DNA of 64,000 nucleotides, from contig JAGWAN010000026.1 in the NCBI GenBank assembly GCA_021296345.1, positions 1 to 64,000 on the forward strand, written 5' to 3'. Source of the stretch: Acidimicrobiia bacterium (GTDB lineage Bacteria; Actinomycetota; Acidimicrobiia; Spongiisociales; Spongiisociaceae). The notes under the pieces are model-generated. The model did no database searches. It saw only the letters and a list, made by a program, of their open reading frames with translations, and had not been told where the DNA came from. Numbering within the stretch: position 1 is the stretch's first letter; each line of letters starts with the position of its first letter. Positions 27,120 to 35,527 of the stretch are shown here, in pieces. Made by a program: the position numbers and the translations under genes.

Positions 27120-28084
27120 CCGCCGCCGCCGACACCCTGGCGGTCCGGGACCTGACCAAGGTCTTCCGGATCAGGACCCGCGGCTTCCGCCACGCCGACC
27201 TCAAGGCCGTGGACGACGTCACCCTCTCCATCCCGTCCGGGCGGACCCTGGCGGTGGTGGGCGAGTCCGGATCGGGCAAGACCACCCTGGCCCGCCTCAT
27301 CCTGCGGCTGCTCGAGCCCACCCAAGGCACGGTGCTGCTCGAGGACGTCGACATCACCGGGATGGAGGGCGCCACGCTGGAGGAGATGCGGGCCCGGATG
27401 CAGATCGTCTTCCAGGACCCCTACGACTCGCTCTCGCCGTGGCAGACGGTGGGCCGGACCGTGGCCGAGCCGCTGCTGCTGCACGAGAACCTCACCATGA
27501 GGCAGGCCGCCGGCCGCGTGGCCAACATGCTGGAGCGGGTGGGCCTCAGCCCCGAGCACGCCCGCCGCTACCCCCACGAGCTGTCCGGAGGCCAGGCCCA
27601 GCGGGTAGGTATAGCACGGGCGATGGTCACCGAGCCCGCCCTGGTGGTGCTGGACGAGCCCACCTCATCCCTGGACATGTCGGTCCAGTCCCAGATCCTG
27701 ATCCTGCTCCAGTCGCTCCAGGAGGAGATGGACATCTCCTACCTGTTCATCTCCCACGACCTGTCGGTGGTCCGCTACATCGCCCACGACCTCGCCGTCA
27801 TGTACCTGGGGAAGGTGGTCGAGTCGGGTCCGGCCGCCGAGATCTTCGCCTCGCCGCGCCACCCCTACACGCAGGCGCTGCTACGGGCGGCGCCCCGTCC
27901 CGACCCCTCCCACAAGACGGACCACGTCTACCTGGTGGGCGAGCAACCCTCCGCCCTGGACCGGGCCCCGGGCTGCCCTCTCTACGGGAGGTGCCCGATC
28001 TCCGAGGATGTCTGCGCCGACATGCCCCAGGAACTGGTGGAGATCGAATCCGGTCACCGCGTAGCCTGCTGGAAGCGGACTTGA
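27116..28084 (+). CDS. Peptide ABC transporter ATP-binding protein, DppF type (operon 2)
   Basis: A 322-residue ATPase with Walker A GESGSGKTT, FQDPYDSLSPWQT, signature LSGGQAQRVGIARAM, Walker B LVVLDEPTSSLD and the Cys motif CPLYGRCPISEDVC. ATG 27116 overlaps the preceding stop by 4 bases. It happens to be in the same frame as the 5' part of the broken DppD gene, which creates a spurious long open frame. The stop overlaps the TTG start of the hydantoinase A gene (TTGA). Confidence 0.95.
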   Translation: MTAAADTLAVRDLTKVFRIRTRGFRHADLKAVDDVTLSIPSGRTLAVVGESGSGKTTLARLILRLLEPTQGTVLLEDVDITGMEGATLEEMRARMQIVFQDPYDSLSPWQTVGRTVAEPLLLHENLTMRQAAGRVANMLERVGLSPEHARRYPHELSGGQAQRVGIARAMVTEPALVVLDEPTSSLDMSVQSQILILLQSLQEEMDISYLFISHDLSVVRYIAHDLAVMYLGKVVESGPAAEIFASPRHPYTQALLRAAPRPDPSHKTDHVYLVGEQPSALDRAPGCPLYGRCPISEDVCADMPQELVEIESGHRVACWKRT

Positions 28085-30120
28085 AGCTCCGGGTAGCAAC
28101 CGACATCGGAGGCACCTTCACCGACGTGGTGGCCTACGACCCGGACCTCGGCCGGTACGCCACCGCCAAGGCGCCCAGCCGCAGCGACGACCTGGCCGGA
28201 GGGGTCATGGACGCCCTCTCCCTCGTCATCGACGACCCGTCCGGGGTCGAGTCCTTCGTCCACGGCTCCACGGTGGGCCTCAACGCCTTCCTGCAACGGC
28301 GTGGCGAGCGGGTCATCCTCCTGGCCACGAGAGGCGCCAGCGACGTCTACCACATCGCCAGAGGCAACCGCCTGGACATGTTCAACATCCGCTACCGCAA
28401 ACCCATCCCGCTCATCCCGCGCCGCGACATCATCCCCGTCGGGGGACGACTCGACTGCGAAGGCGACGAACTCGCCCCCCTCGACCACGACGACCTCCGC
28501 CGAGCCTCCGAGCGCATCCGGTCGGAGAAGGTCCGTTCGGTGGCCATCGCCTTCCTCTTCTCCTACGTCGATCCCTCCCACGAACTCGCAGCGGCCGGAG
28601 TGCTGGCAGAGCTGCTACCCGAGGTGTCGGTCTCCCTCTCCCACCAGGTGGCGACCGAGTGGCGGGAGTACGAGCGGACCGCCTCCACCGTGATGGACGC
28701 CTACATCGCCCCCTCCGTATCCCGATACATGGCCGACCTCTCCACCCGCCTCAATGACCGAGGCATGGAGGCCCCCCTTCGGGTGATGCAGTCGAACGGG
28801 GGAGTCATCTCCGCCCACTCCGCTTCCGAGCGCCCCCTCCAGACCCTCCTGTCCGGCCCCGTGGGAGGGGCGGCCGGGGGAGTGGCCCTCTCCGAGGTTC
28901 TCGACCGATCCAACCTGATCTGCATAGACCTGGGCGGGACCAGCTTCGACGTGAGCCTGATCACCAATGGCCACGCCGACAGCTCCCCCTCGGCCCTGCT
29001 CGAGGGCCTGCCGGTGCTGATGCCCGTGGTCGACATCCACACCATCGGGGCGGGAGGCGGGTCCCTCGCCTACCAGGAGGCCGGCGGATTACGGGTGGGA
29101 CCCGAGAGCGCCGGCGCCCATCCCGGTCCCGCCTGCTACGGGAGGGGAGGAACCCGGCCCACCGTCACCGACGCCAACCTGTACCTGGGCAGGATCGACC
29201 CCGGATACTTCCTGGGAGGCAACCTCACCCTCGACGTCCAGGCAGCGCAACAGGCCCTCGAAGACCTCGGGGCCAACCTGGATCTGGACGGCGAACGGCT
29301 CGCCCTCGGGATCATCGAGGTGATCAACGCCAAGATGTCCCAGGCCATCCGCACCCTCACCGTGGAACGCGGCATCGAGCCCCGCGAGTTCAGCCTGGTT
29401 GCCTTCGGAGGCGCCGGCCCCATGCACGCCGTGGCCCTCGCCCAGGAGCTGGGCATCACCGAGGTGATCGTCCCCCCCGACCCGGGCGGCTTCTCCGCCT
29501 GGGGCATGCTCCAGTCCGCGGTGCGCCAGGACTTCAGCGAGGCCTTCTTCCAGGACTTCACCGACCTCGACACCACCGAAGTGGAATCCCGCTTCGCCCG
29601 ACTCGGCGAGACAGCCGTGTCCAGCCTGCTCGATGAAGGCGTGGACCACAATGCCATCTCCCTGATCCGGCGCCTCGACATGCGCTACCAGGGCCAGGAG
29701 CACACCCTCACCGTCACCCTCCCCAACCATGCCTCCCCCTCCGAAGACGGCCACCTCGCCGCCCTGCGCCAACGCTTCGAGGACACCTACAGCGCCCGCT
29801 ACGGCCATTCCAACCCCGAAGCCGCCCTCGAGACCGTCAACCTGAGGCTCACCGCCCTAGGTGATGTGGGACGCCCCCTCCTCCAGCCCAACTACCGCCC
29901 CGACCACCCTTCCGGCTCGCCGTCCAAGACCCCCCCGGTCCTGTTCGCCACCGGCTCCTACCCCACCGCCCGCTTCCACCGGGAATCCCTGATGCCCGGC
30001 TGCTCCATCAACGGCCCCGCCATCGTCGAGGAAGCCACCGCCACCACCGTCATCCCCCCCGAAGCCACAGCCACCATCGACGAGTACGGCTGCCTGATCA
30101 TCAAGGCACCCCCGCTGTAG
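28081..30120 (+). CDS. hyuA: Hydantoinase/5-oxoprolinase subunit A (HyuA family)
   Basis: ATP-dependent ring-opening subunit of the N-methylhydantoinase/5-oxoprolinase/acetone carboxylase family, 679 residues. It opens with the phosphate-binding VATDIGGTFTDVV, has FVHGSTVGLNAFLQRRGE, REYERTASTVMDAYIAP, LICIDLGGTSFDVSLI and IHTIGAGGGSLAY, and ends in the C-terminal MPGCSINGPAIVEEATATT. The start is TTG 28081 with GGAAG six bases upstream, overlapping the DppF stop by 4 bases, so it belongs to the transporter operon. Strongly C-rich third positions match subunit B at 33805. Subunit B is normally immediately downstream; here it is 3.7 kb away. Confidence 0.94.
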   Translation: MKLRVATDIGGTFTDVVAYDPDLGRYATAKAPSRSDDLAGGVMDALSLVIDDPSGVESFVHGSTVGLNAFLQRRGERVILLATRGASDVYHIARGNRLDMFNIRYRKPIPLIPRRDIIPVGGRLDCEGDELAPLDHDDLRRASERIRSEKVRSVAIAFLFSYVDPSHELAAAGVLAELLPEVSVSLSHQVATEWREYERTASTVMDAYIAPSVSRYMADLSTRLNDRGMEAPLRVMQSNGGVISAHSASERPLQTLLSGPVGGAAGGVALSEVLDRSNLICIDLGGTSFDVSLITNGHADSSPSALLEGLPVLMPVVDIHTIGAGGGSLAYQEAGGLRVGPESAGAHPGPACYGRGGTRPTVTDANLYLGRIDPGYFLGGNLTLDVQAAQQALEDLGANLDLDGERLALGIIEVINAKMSQAIRTLTVERGIEPREFSLVAFGGAGPMHAVALAQELGITEVIVPPDPGGFSAWGMLQSAVRQDFSEAFFQDFTDLDTTEVESRFARLGETAVSSLLDEGVDHNAISLIRRLDMRYQGQEHTLTVTLPNHASPSEDGHLAALRQRFEDTYSARYGHSNPEAALETVNLRLTALGDVGRPLLQPNYRPDHPSGSPSKTPPVLFATGSYPTARFHRESLMPGCSINGPAIVEEATATTVIPPEATATIDEYGCLIIKAPPL

Positions 30121-30258
30121 CGGGTTCTACGCCGCCGGCAGCCGGCCACCGCACAGGTTCGGAGACAATCATATGCAGCACGCTCACCGCGACGTCAGGG
30201 TACGTTTTACACCGCTATTCGGTATACTTTAGTGACTAAGGGTAAGAAGGAGCTACAG

Positions 30259-30324
30259 ATGGCTGCGACCGACACTGCTGTCGCAACAACCGCTTCGTAC
30301 CAACCCAGAGCGCAAATCTCATAG
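30259..30324 (+). CDS. Possible leader peptide or antitoxin remnant (21 codons)
   Basis: A short frame MAATDTAVATTASYQPRAQIS starts six bases after GAAGGAGCTACAG and lies downstream of a TATACT box (30223-30228). That box merges with a near-palindrome CTTTAGTGACTAAG. The stop codon falls inside the first of three 23-bp repeats that precede the ATPase gene. It may be a leader controlling the ATPase, the stub of a decayed small gene, or chance. Confidence 0.3.
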   Translation: MAATDTAVATTASYQPRAQIS

Positions 30325-30378
30325 TTTGCATAGCGCACATCCTATAAGTTAGATGGCGCAAATCGTATATTTTCCTTC
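30310..30378 (+). repeat. Three 23-bp direct repeats (iteron-like) upstream of the AAA/DUF4143 gene
   Basis: Units start at 30310, 30333 and 30356 with exactly 23-base spacing. Each begins GCGCAAATC, GCGCACATC, GCGCAAATC respectively, followed by an ATA at the same offset and mostly T/A-rich sequence. The third unit supplies a TATATT box (30366-30371) about 32 bases before the ATG at 30404. The remaining part of the 30121-30403 spacer is AT-richer than its surroundings and carries the small frame noted separately. Confidence 0.7.
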
Positions 30379-30403
30379 GAGAGGCGTTTAGTCTCCTAGC
30401 ACT

Positions 30404-31687
30404 ATGGCGAACCGGTACCCGAGAATCGTAGAGCGTCTGCTCGAAGAGGAACTGCTGTCGATCTTCCCCGCAGTGCTGCTGGTGGGGGCTCGCGGCGCCG
30501 GTAAGTCCACTTCGGCCGGCCGGTTCGCGGACACCACAATCGACCTGTCGATGCCCGGTCCGAGGCTTGCAGCCCGCCAGGATCCTGATGGACTCCTTGC
30601 CGCCTCTCCGGGAACGGTGGTGATCGACGAGTGGCAGGAGGCGCCCGAGATCGTGGGCGCGGTAAAGCGAGTGGTTGACACTGATCACTCTCGCACACCG
30701 GGCCGGTTCATTCTCACAGGTTCGGTACGGGCGGCCCAACAAGCCGCCACCTGGCCAGGCACCGGCCGTCTGATCCGGGTACGGATGTCGGGACTGACCC
30801 AGGGCGAGATCGAACACGACCGGGTGTACAACCCGATCGAGGAGCTGTTCTCCCCGGCCGACGCACCGATCGGAGGCACCTGCGATCTCACCAGATCGGA
30901 CTATCTCAAGCGCCTAGTCGCCGGTCGTTTCCCGGACGTGTTGCGTCTGTCAGGGCGTTACCGGTCCCGCTGGTTCGCCAGCTATGTGGAGCAGTTGACC
31001 GAGTTCGACGCCCGTCAGATCGCAGTCGGGACCCCGAGACCGACCAAGTTGCGATCGGTGCTGGCCTCGTGCGCGGCCCGTACCGGCCAGCTACTCAGCC
31101 AGGTGGCCACGGCGCGGGACGCAGGTGTAGCCGCTCCCACAGCCGAGGCTCATATGCGGCTGCTGGAGGATCTATCGATCATCGCCCGCATACCGGCTTG
31201 GCACTCCAAGCGACTGCACCGCCTCACCAGATCCCCGAAAGTCCACGTGGTCGATCCGGGTCTTGCTGCCCATCTCCTACACGCCGACGAGGACACCTTG
31301 GCCCGGGACGCGACGCTGGTGGGGCAGTTATTCGAGACCTTTGTCGTGAGCGAGCTCCGTCCCCGTCTCGAGGCAGTCTCCGTCGCCACCGAGATGTTCC
31401 ACTTCCGCGATCGTTCCGGACGCGAGGTCGACTGCGTGCTCGAGCGGGGAGGTCGGGTCGTCGGGCTTGAGGTGAAGTCATCGACCAGGGTGGGTCGCCA
31501 CGACGCCAAGAGCCTCATCTGGCTACGCGACCAGTTGGGCGACCGCTTCCATCTCGGCGTGGTCCTCTACGCCGGACAGTTCCCGTTCCGGATCGGCGAC
31601 CGCCTGTGGGCGCTACCCATCGGCTCGCTTTGGCGCCAACCAGATTCACTCGAGAAGGCCGACCAACCACCAGGCGGTGAGGGATGA
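30404..31687 (+). CDS. AAA_14/DUF4143 ATPase
   Basis: A 427-residue protein of the common but uncharacterised AAA_14-DUF4143 family. Walker A GARGAGKST (residues 28-36), a Walker-B-like TVVIDEWQEAPEI and sensor FILTGSV make up the N-terminal ATPase. The C-terminal DUF4143 part has FETFVVSELR and a PD-(D/E)xK-like core (REVDCVLERGG...GLEVKSS). Its 3' end overlaps the ATG of the next gene by 4 bases. It sits with that gene between hyuA and hyuB, in lower-GC sequence, which argues for insertion. Function of the family is unknown; DNA-related or toxin-like roles have been suggested. Confidence 0.9.
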   Translation: MANRYPRIVERLLEEELLSIFPAVLLVGARGAGKSTSAGRFADTTIDLSMPGPRLAARQDPDGLLAASPGTVVIDEWQEAPEIVGAVKRVVDTDHSRTPGRFILTGSVRAAQQAATWPGTGRLIRVRMSGLTQGEIEHDRVYNPIEELFSPADAPIGGTCDLTRSDYLKRLVAGRFPDVLRLSGRYRSRWFASYVEQLTEFDARQIAVGTPRPTKLRSVLASCAARTGQLLSQVATARDAGVAAPTAEAHMRLLEDLSIIARIPAWHSKRLHRLTRSPKVHVVDPGLAAHLLHADEDTLARDATLVGQLFETFVVSELRPRLEAVSVATEMFHFRDRSGREVDCVLERGGRVVGLEVKSSTRVGRHDAKSLIWLRDQLGDRFHLGVVLYAGQFPFRIGDRLWALPIGSLWRQPDSLEKADQPPGGEG

Positions 31688-33621
31688 AGGCAGGTAGGTG
31701 GGTTTGCGTGGTTCTTGTTCTCGCCTCGTTGGTGGCCTCGGCGTGTGGCGATAACGGTCAGGATGTCATTTTCGAGGGTCCTGGTGAGTCGAGTCGTGAC
31801 CAAGCGGCCGTGTCGACCGATGAGAGTGTCTCGAGACTTCTGGAGGCGGATAACGCGTTCGGTGAATTCGCTGCCGGATCTGTTGAGGTGTCTTTGCTCC
31901 GGCTCTTGGCGGTGGACCTTGTTAACGAACGGAGGAGAGAGCTAGGGCGCTCTCCGTTGAGAACCGGGGATAGTGTGGCTGCCCAGCTTGTTGCCGAGGA
32001 GTCTCTTGCGAGCTTTGCCTTGCTCGACTACACGCAGGACGGGCTGCCGATGGGGGCGTTGTACACGGCAACCGGAGGCCGGGGAGCCGTTTTGACGTCG
32101 GGACGCATTAGCGGATACTTGGATGCGGCTTCGGTCGAGCGGTGTAGGTCTGGTGTTGTGGTCTGTCAGAGGACAGATGCAGCAGGTGACTTAGCGGCGT
32201 ATGTCGGCTCCCGCTTGGACGGGGCGTCTGCTCATGGCCGAGACAGTCTGCTGTTCCCGGGCTGGGAAACCCTGCATGTAGGCGTGGCGTACTCAGACTT
32301 CACGCTGGTGGTCATCCTCCAACTGGAACATCAGGAGGTCACATATCTGAGCGAGCCGTCAGTATCGGGCGGGTTCCTGAGCGTCGAACTCGCTCCGTCC
32401 GATGGTGCCGTGATCAAAGGCATCGACATCTATCATTATCCGGCGCCTCCTTCCTCCGAAGCAGCCTTGGCACGGGACAAAGTACTCTCGATCTACCAGC
32501 CACCGAGCAGCGGCGAAGTAGTCACGCTCCCCGACGACCGGGCGATTGCTGCCGACTACTGGTCAGCTGACGGTGGTGCCACTTCGATCGGTGCGTCCAT
32601 AGCAGGAAGATTGCCAGGCCCCGGGCTATACGAAATAGTGGTGTGGGCGGGCTCCGAGGTTCCAGCGAGCCAGTACTTTCTCAACCTGGACGACCCAACG
32701 GTGCTGCAGCTGGACCCGAGTCTCAGGCACGACGCCCGCGACGAGGCTCCCACACCGGAGGAGCTCCGCGCTTTCGCCCTGGATCTGATAAACGCAGATC
32801 GTAGATCCTATGGCGTGCCGCCCGTCCGACTCGGGACAAACGCAGCGGCGCAGGTTCATGCCGAAGACGCGGTACGCAGCGGGTACTTGGCGGGGCATTG
32901 GACCTCCGGGGGAATGAAGCCCTACATGCTCTACACGCAAGCCGGCGGTGTGGGTGTAATGGCCGAGAACGCTGCAGGACAAACTACAGGAGCCGAGGAC
33001 TGCGATCGGCCGACGGTCGTTTGCGGTGAGATCGATGTGCTCGGCGCGATCGAATCTATGCAATGGTCAATGATGTATGACGATGCCCATGCGGATTGGG
33101 GCCATCGCGACACTATCATCAACCCGATCTACGATACTGTCAATATCGGCATAGCCTTTACAGACACCCATGTTGCCTTCTATCAGCACTTTGAATATAC
33201 GACACTCGCTCATGAAGTAGCCCCCTCTCTTGAGGACGGGATACTTGAACTGTTGCTCCAGCCATTAGCCAGCCTTGAGATAGGTCCTATCTTCATCTTC
33301 TACGATCCGCCGCCGACGCCGAAGGAATCTGAGGAGATCTCCCGGCTGACTGCTTACTGTTTGGGTGGTGGCTTCACGGATAACTGTGCGGATATGGAAC
33401 CGATAGCACGAGTCTTGAAGCCGCCATCCGCAGGATCGTATTACGCCGATCTAGAGCAGGATGATGTGGTAGCTCGATCATGGAACGTGTCCGAAGGCGG
33501 GCGGACCAGAGTCGAAGCTGACCTCAGACAACTCATAGCTAGGCCCGGCGTGTACACCATAGTTATATACTCAGACACGGAACAGCTAGAACCATTGTCG
33601 ATATACTCTATCTTTCGATAA
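31684..33621 (+). CDS. Lipoprotein with two tandem CAP (SCP/PR-1) domain modules
   Basis: A 645-residue secreted lipoprotein with signal MKAGRWVCVVLVLASLVASAC. It is an internal duplication of a module consisting of a CAP domain plus a beta-rich domain. Copy 1 (about 65-325) starts LLAVDLVNERRRELGRSPLR; copy 2 (about 360-640) starts FALDLINADRRSYGVPPVRL. Copy 2 keeps CAP landmarks AGHW, AEN and DAHADWGHRDTIINP; copy 1 has lost the matching His residues (LLDYTQDG, AHGRDSLLF). The ATG overlaps the ATPase stop by 4 bases. GC falls markedly towards the 3' end. The role is unknown; CAP proteins are usually secreted binding or hydrolase-like factors. Confidence 0.85.
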   Translation: MKAGRWVCVVLVLASLVASACGDNGQDVIFEGPGESSRDQAAVSTDESVSRLLEADNAFGEFAAGSVEVSLLRLLAVDLVNERRRELGRSPLRTGDSVAAQLVAEESLASFALLDYTQDGLPMGALYTATGGRGAVLTSGRISGYLDAASVERCRSGVVVCQRTDAAGDLAAYVGSRLDGASAHGRDSLLFPGWETLHVGVAYSDFTLVVILQLEHQEVTYLSEPSVSGGFLSVELAPSDGAVIKGIDIYHYPAPPSSEAALARDKVLSIYQPPSSGEVVTLPDDRAIAADYWSADGGATSIGASIAGRLPGPGLYEIVVWAGSEVPASQYFLNLDDPTVLQLDPSLRHDARDEAPTPEELRAFALDLINADRRSYGVPPVRLGTNAAAQVHAEDAVRSGYLAGHWTSGGMKPYMLYTQAGGVGVMAENAAGQTTGAEDCDRPTVVCGEIDVLGAIESMQWSMMYDDAHADWGHRDTIINPIYDTVNIGIAFTDTHVAFYQHFEYTTLAHEVAPSLEDGILELLLQPLASLEIGPIFIFYDPPPTPKESEEISRLTAYCLGGGFTDNCADMEPIARVLKPPSAGSYYADLEQDDVVARSWNVSEGGRTRVEADLRQLIARPGVYTIVIYSDTEQLEPLSIYSIFR

Positions 33622-33804
33622 CTGTGACACATGCTTAAGACGGGCGCCGGCTGATTGGACTTCGGTCCACCTACTGACGCGATCCACCCGTCGGCCTAAC
33701 ATCTGCGGGCCGAGCAAGATCCCTGTGGCATTGACCGCGCAACACTCTGTCAGGCCAAGCCTCAAACGCAGAACACAGACCCGCCAACTGACGAAGACCC
33801 CGCT

Positions 33805-35472
33805 ATGAAACCCGACCCGATCACCATCGAGATCCTCCGCAACGCCTTCATCATGGCCGCCGAGGAGATGAACGCGGCGCTGATCCGCTCCGCCTACACG
33901 CCGGTCATCTACGAGTCCAAGGACTGCGCGGTGGCGCTGATCGACAGCCGGCACCGGGTTCTCGGGCAGTCCTCGGGAGTCCCGCTGTTCCTCGGCAACC
34001 TGGAGGCCTGCACTCTCGCCACCGAGGAGATGTTCGGGCGGTCCGTGTGGGGCCAGGGCGACATCTGGATCATGAACGACGCCTACCTGACCGGCACCCA
34101 CATGCACGACGTCACGGTCTTCGCCCCCATCTTCTACCAAGGCGACCTGGCCGGCTTCGCCGCCTCCCGGGCCCACTGGCTGGACATAGGCGCCAAGGAC
34201 CCGGGTGTGCCGATGGACTCGACCGAGATCTTCCAGGAGGGAGTCCGCCTGCCCCCCACCATGGTGGTGAGAGGCGGCGAGCCCATCGACGACATCTGGT
34301 CCATCATCGAGAGCAACGTCCGGTTCCCCCGATCCGCCATCGGCGACATGCAGGCCCAGTTCGCGGTGGCCTCCATCGGAGAGCACCGCCTGGGTGCCCT
34401 CTTCGACCGCTACGGACGCGACACGGTGGAAGCCGCCGCCGAGGAGATATTCCGCCAGAGCGAGCAGCTCGACCGCGAAGCCATCCGGGCCATCCCCGAC
34501 GGCGAATACACCGCCGAAGGCTTCCTGGACTCCGACGGGGTGGGGGACGACCCGGTCCGCATCAAGGTCAAGATCACGGTGGAGGGCGAGCGCCTGGTCT
34601 TCGACCTCACCGGTACCGACGGACCCGGCCAGGGCCCTATCAACTGCGGGGCCGTGCAGACCCTGTCGGCCTGCCGCCTGGCATTCAAGTACCTGTTCAA
34701 CTCAAGCCAACCCGTCAACGGGGGCACCTTCCGTCCCCTGGAGGTGAAGACCAAGCCGGGTTCGATCCTCGACGCCCGCGTCCCGGCCGCCTGCCAGTTC
34801 TATTTCACCCCCCTCGGCCTGATGATCGACCTGATCTGCTCGGCCCTCTCCCCGGCACTCGTAGACACCGTCCCCGCCGCCCACTACGGCGACGGCATGA
34901 TCTTCCAGTTCACCGGCATCAACCCCCGCACCGACGAATTGTTCCTCGACAACGAACCCCATGTCGGAGGATGGGGCGCCTCCCACGGCCAAGACGGCGA
35001 GGACGGGATGATCTGGACCCTGTCGGGCAACTTCCACGACATGCCCATCGAGGTGTTCGAGTCCAAGTTCCCCGCCCTGATAACCGAGTACGGCTACCGC
35101 CAGGACTCCGCCGGCCCCGGCAAATGGCGAGGAGGCAACGGCATCATCCGCGAGTACCGGATGACCACCGACACCGAGCTGAGCCTCTGGTTCGAACGCT
35201 CCGGCAACCCCGCCTGGGGCCTCATCGACGGCAAGGACGGAGCACCCCCCCAAGTGGTCATCAACCAGGGAACCCCCAGAGAGACCCGCCGCCTCAAGAC
35301 CAACCGCATGCCCCTCCGCAACGGAGACACAGTCCGCTGCTACACCGGAGGAGGCGGCGGCTACGGCAACCCCCTAGAAAGGGACCCCCAAGCCGTCCAA
35401 GCCGACCTGGCCGACGGCCACATCACCCCCGCCTACGCCCACCGCCACCACCGATTGAACCACCGAGACTGA
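33805..35472 (+). CDS. hyuB: Hydantoinase/5-oxoprolinase subunit B (HyuB family)
   Basis: A 555-residue partner of HyuA in ATP-dependent opening of hydantoin or 5-oxoproline rings. Family pattern: DPITIEILRNAFIMAAEEMNAALIRSAYTP, QSSGVPLFLGNLEACTLA, GDIWIMNDAYLTGTHMHDVT, the ASRAHWLDIGAKDPG core, and C-terminal YRQDSAGPGKWRGGNG and YTGGGGGYGNPLERD. ATG 33805 has no clear ribosome site. The same extreme C-ending codon preference as hyuA indicates the two were once contiguous. The product should form a complex with HyuA at 28081 despite the intervening genes. Confidence 0.94.
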   Translation: MKPDPITIEILRNAFIMAAEEMNAALIRSAYTPVIYESKDCAVALIDSRHRVLGQSSGVPLFLGNLEACTLATEEMFGRSVWGQGDIWIMNDAYLTGTHMHDVTVFAPIFYQGDLAGFAASRAHWLDIGAKDPGVPMDSTEIFQEGVRLPPTMVVRGGEPIDDIWSIIESNVRFPRSAIGDMQAQFAVASIGEHRLGALFDRYGRDTVEAAAEEIFRQSEQLDREAIRAIPDGEYTAEGFLDSDGVGDDPVRIKVKITVEGERLVFDLTGTDGPGQGPINCGAVQTLSACRLAFKYLFNSSQPVNGGTFRPLEVKTKPGSILDARVPAACQFYFTPLGLMIDLICSALSPALVDTVPAAHYGDGMIFQFTGINPRTDELFLDNEPHVGGWGASHGQDGEDGMIWTLSGNFHDMPIEVFESKFPALITEYGYRQDSAGPGKWRGGNGIIREYRMTTDTELSLWFERSGNPAWGLIDGKDGAPPQVVINQGTPRETRRLKTNRMPLRNGDTVRCYTGGGGGYGNPLERDPQAVQADLADGHITPAYAHRHHRLNHRD

Positions 35473-35504
35473 AGTCGACCGTACCCACCGACAATACGGA
35501 CGAA

Positions 35505-35519
35505 GGCCCGTCTCGGGCC
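35505..35519. terminator. Short hairpin between convergent hyuB and SIS genes
   Basis: GGCCCG TCT CGGGCC is a perfect 6-bp stem in the 55-base spacer between two convergent genes. It could serve both directions, although no T run follows. Confidence 0.35.
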
Positions 35520-35527
35520 GGACATGC

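Noticed and set aside
26992-28080. N-terminal extension of the HyuA frame to 1042 codons
   Set aside because: The extension is antisense-like Arg/Pro-rich sequence over DppF; HyuA homology begins at the TTG at 28081.
26078-28084. Single 668-codon frame suggesting a double-ATPase fusion
   Set aside because: The middle section is nonsense. The real DppD continues in another frame after a deletion, and DppF happens to lie in the first frame.
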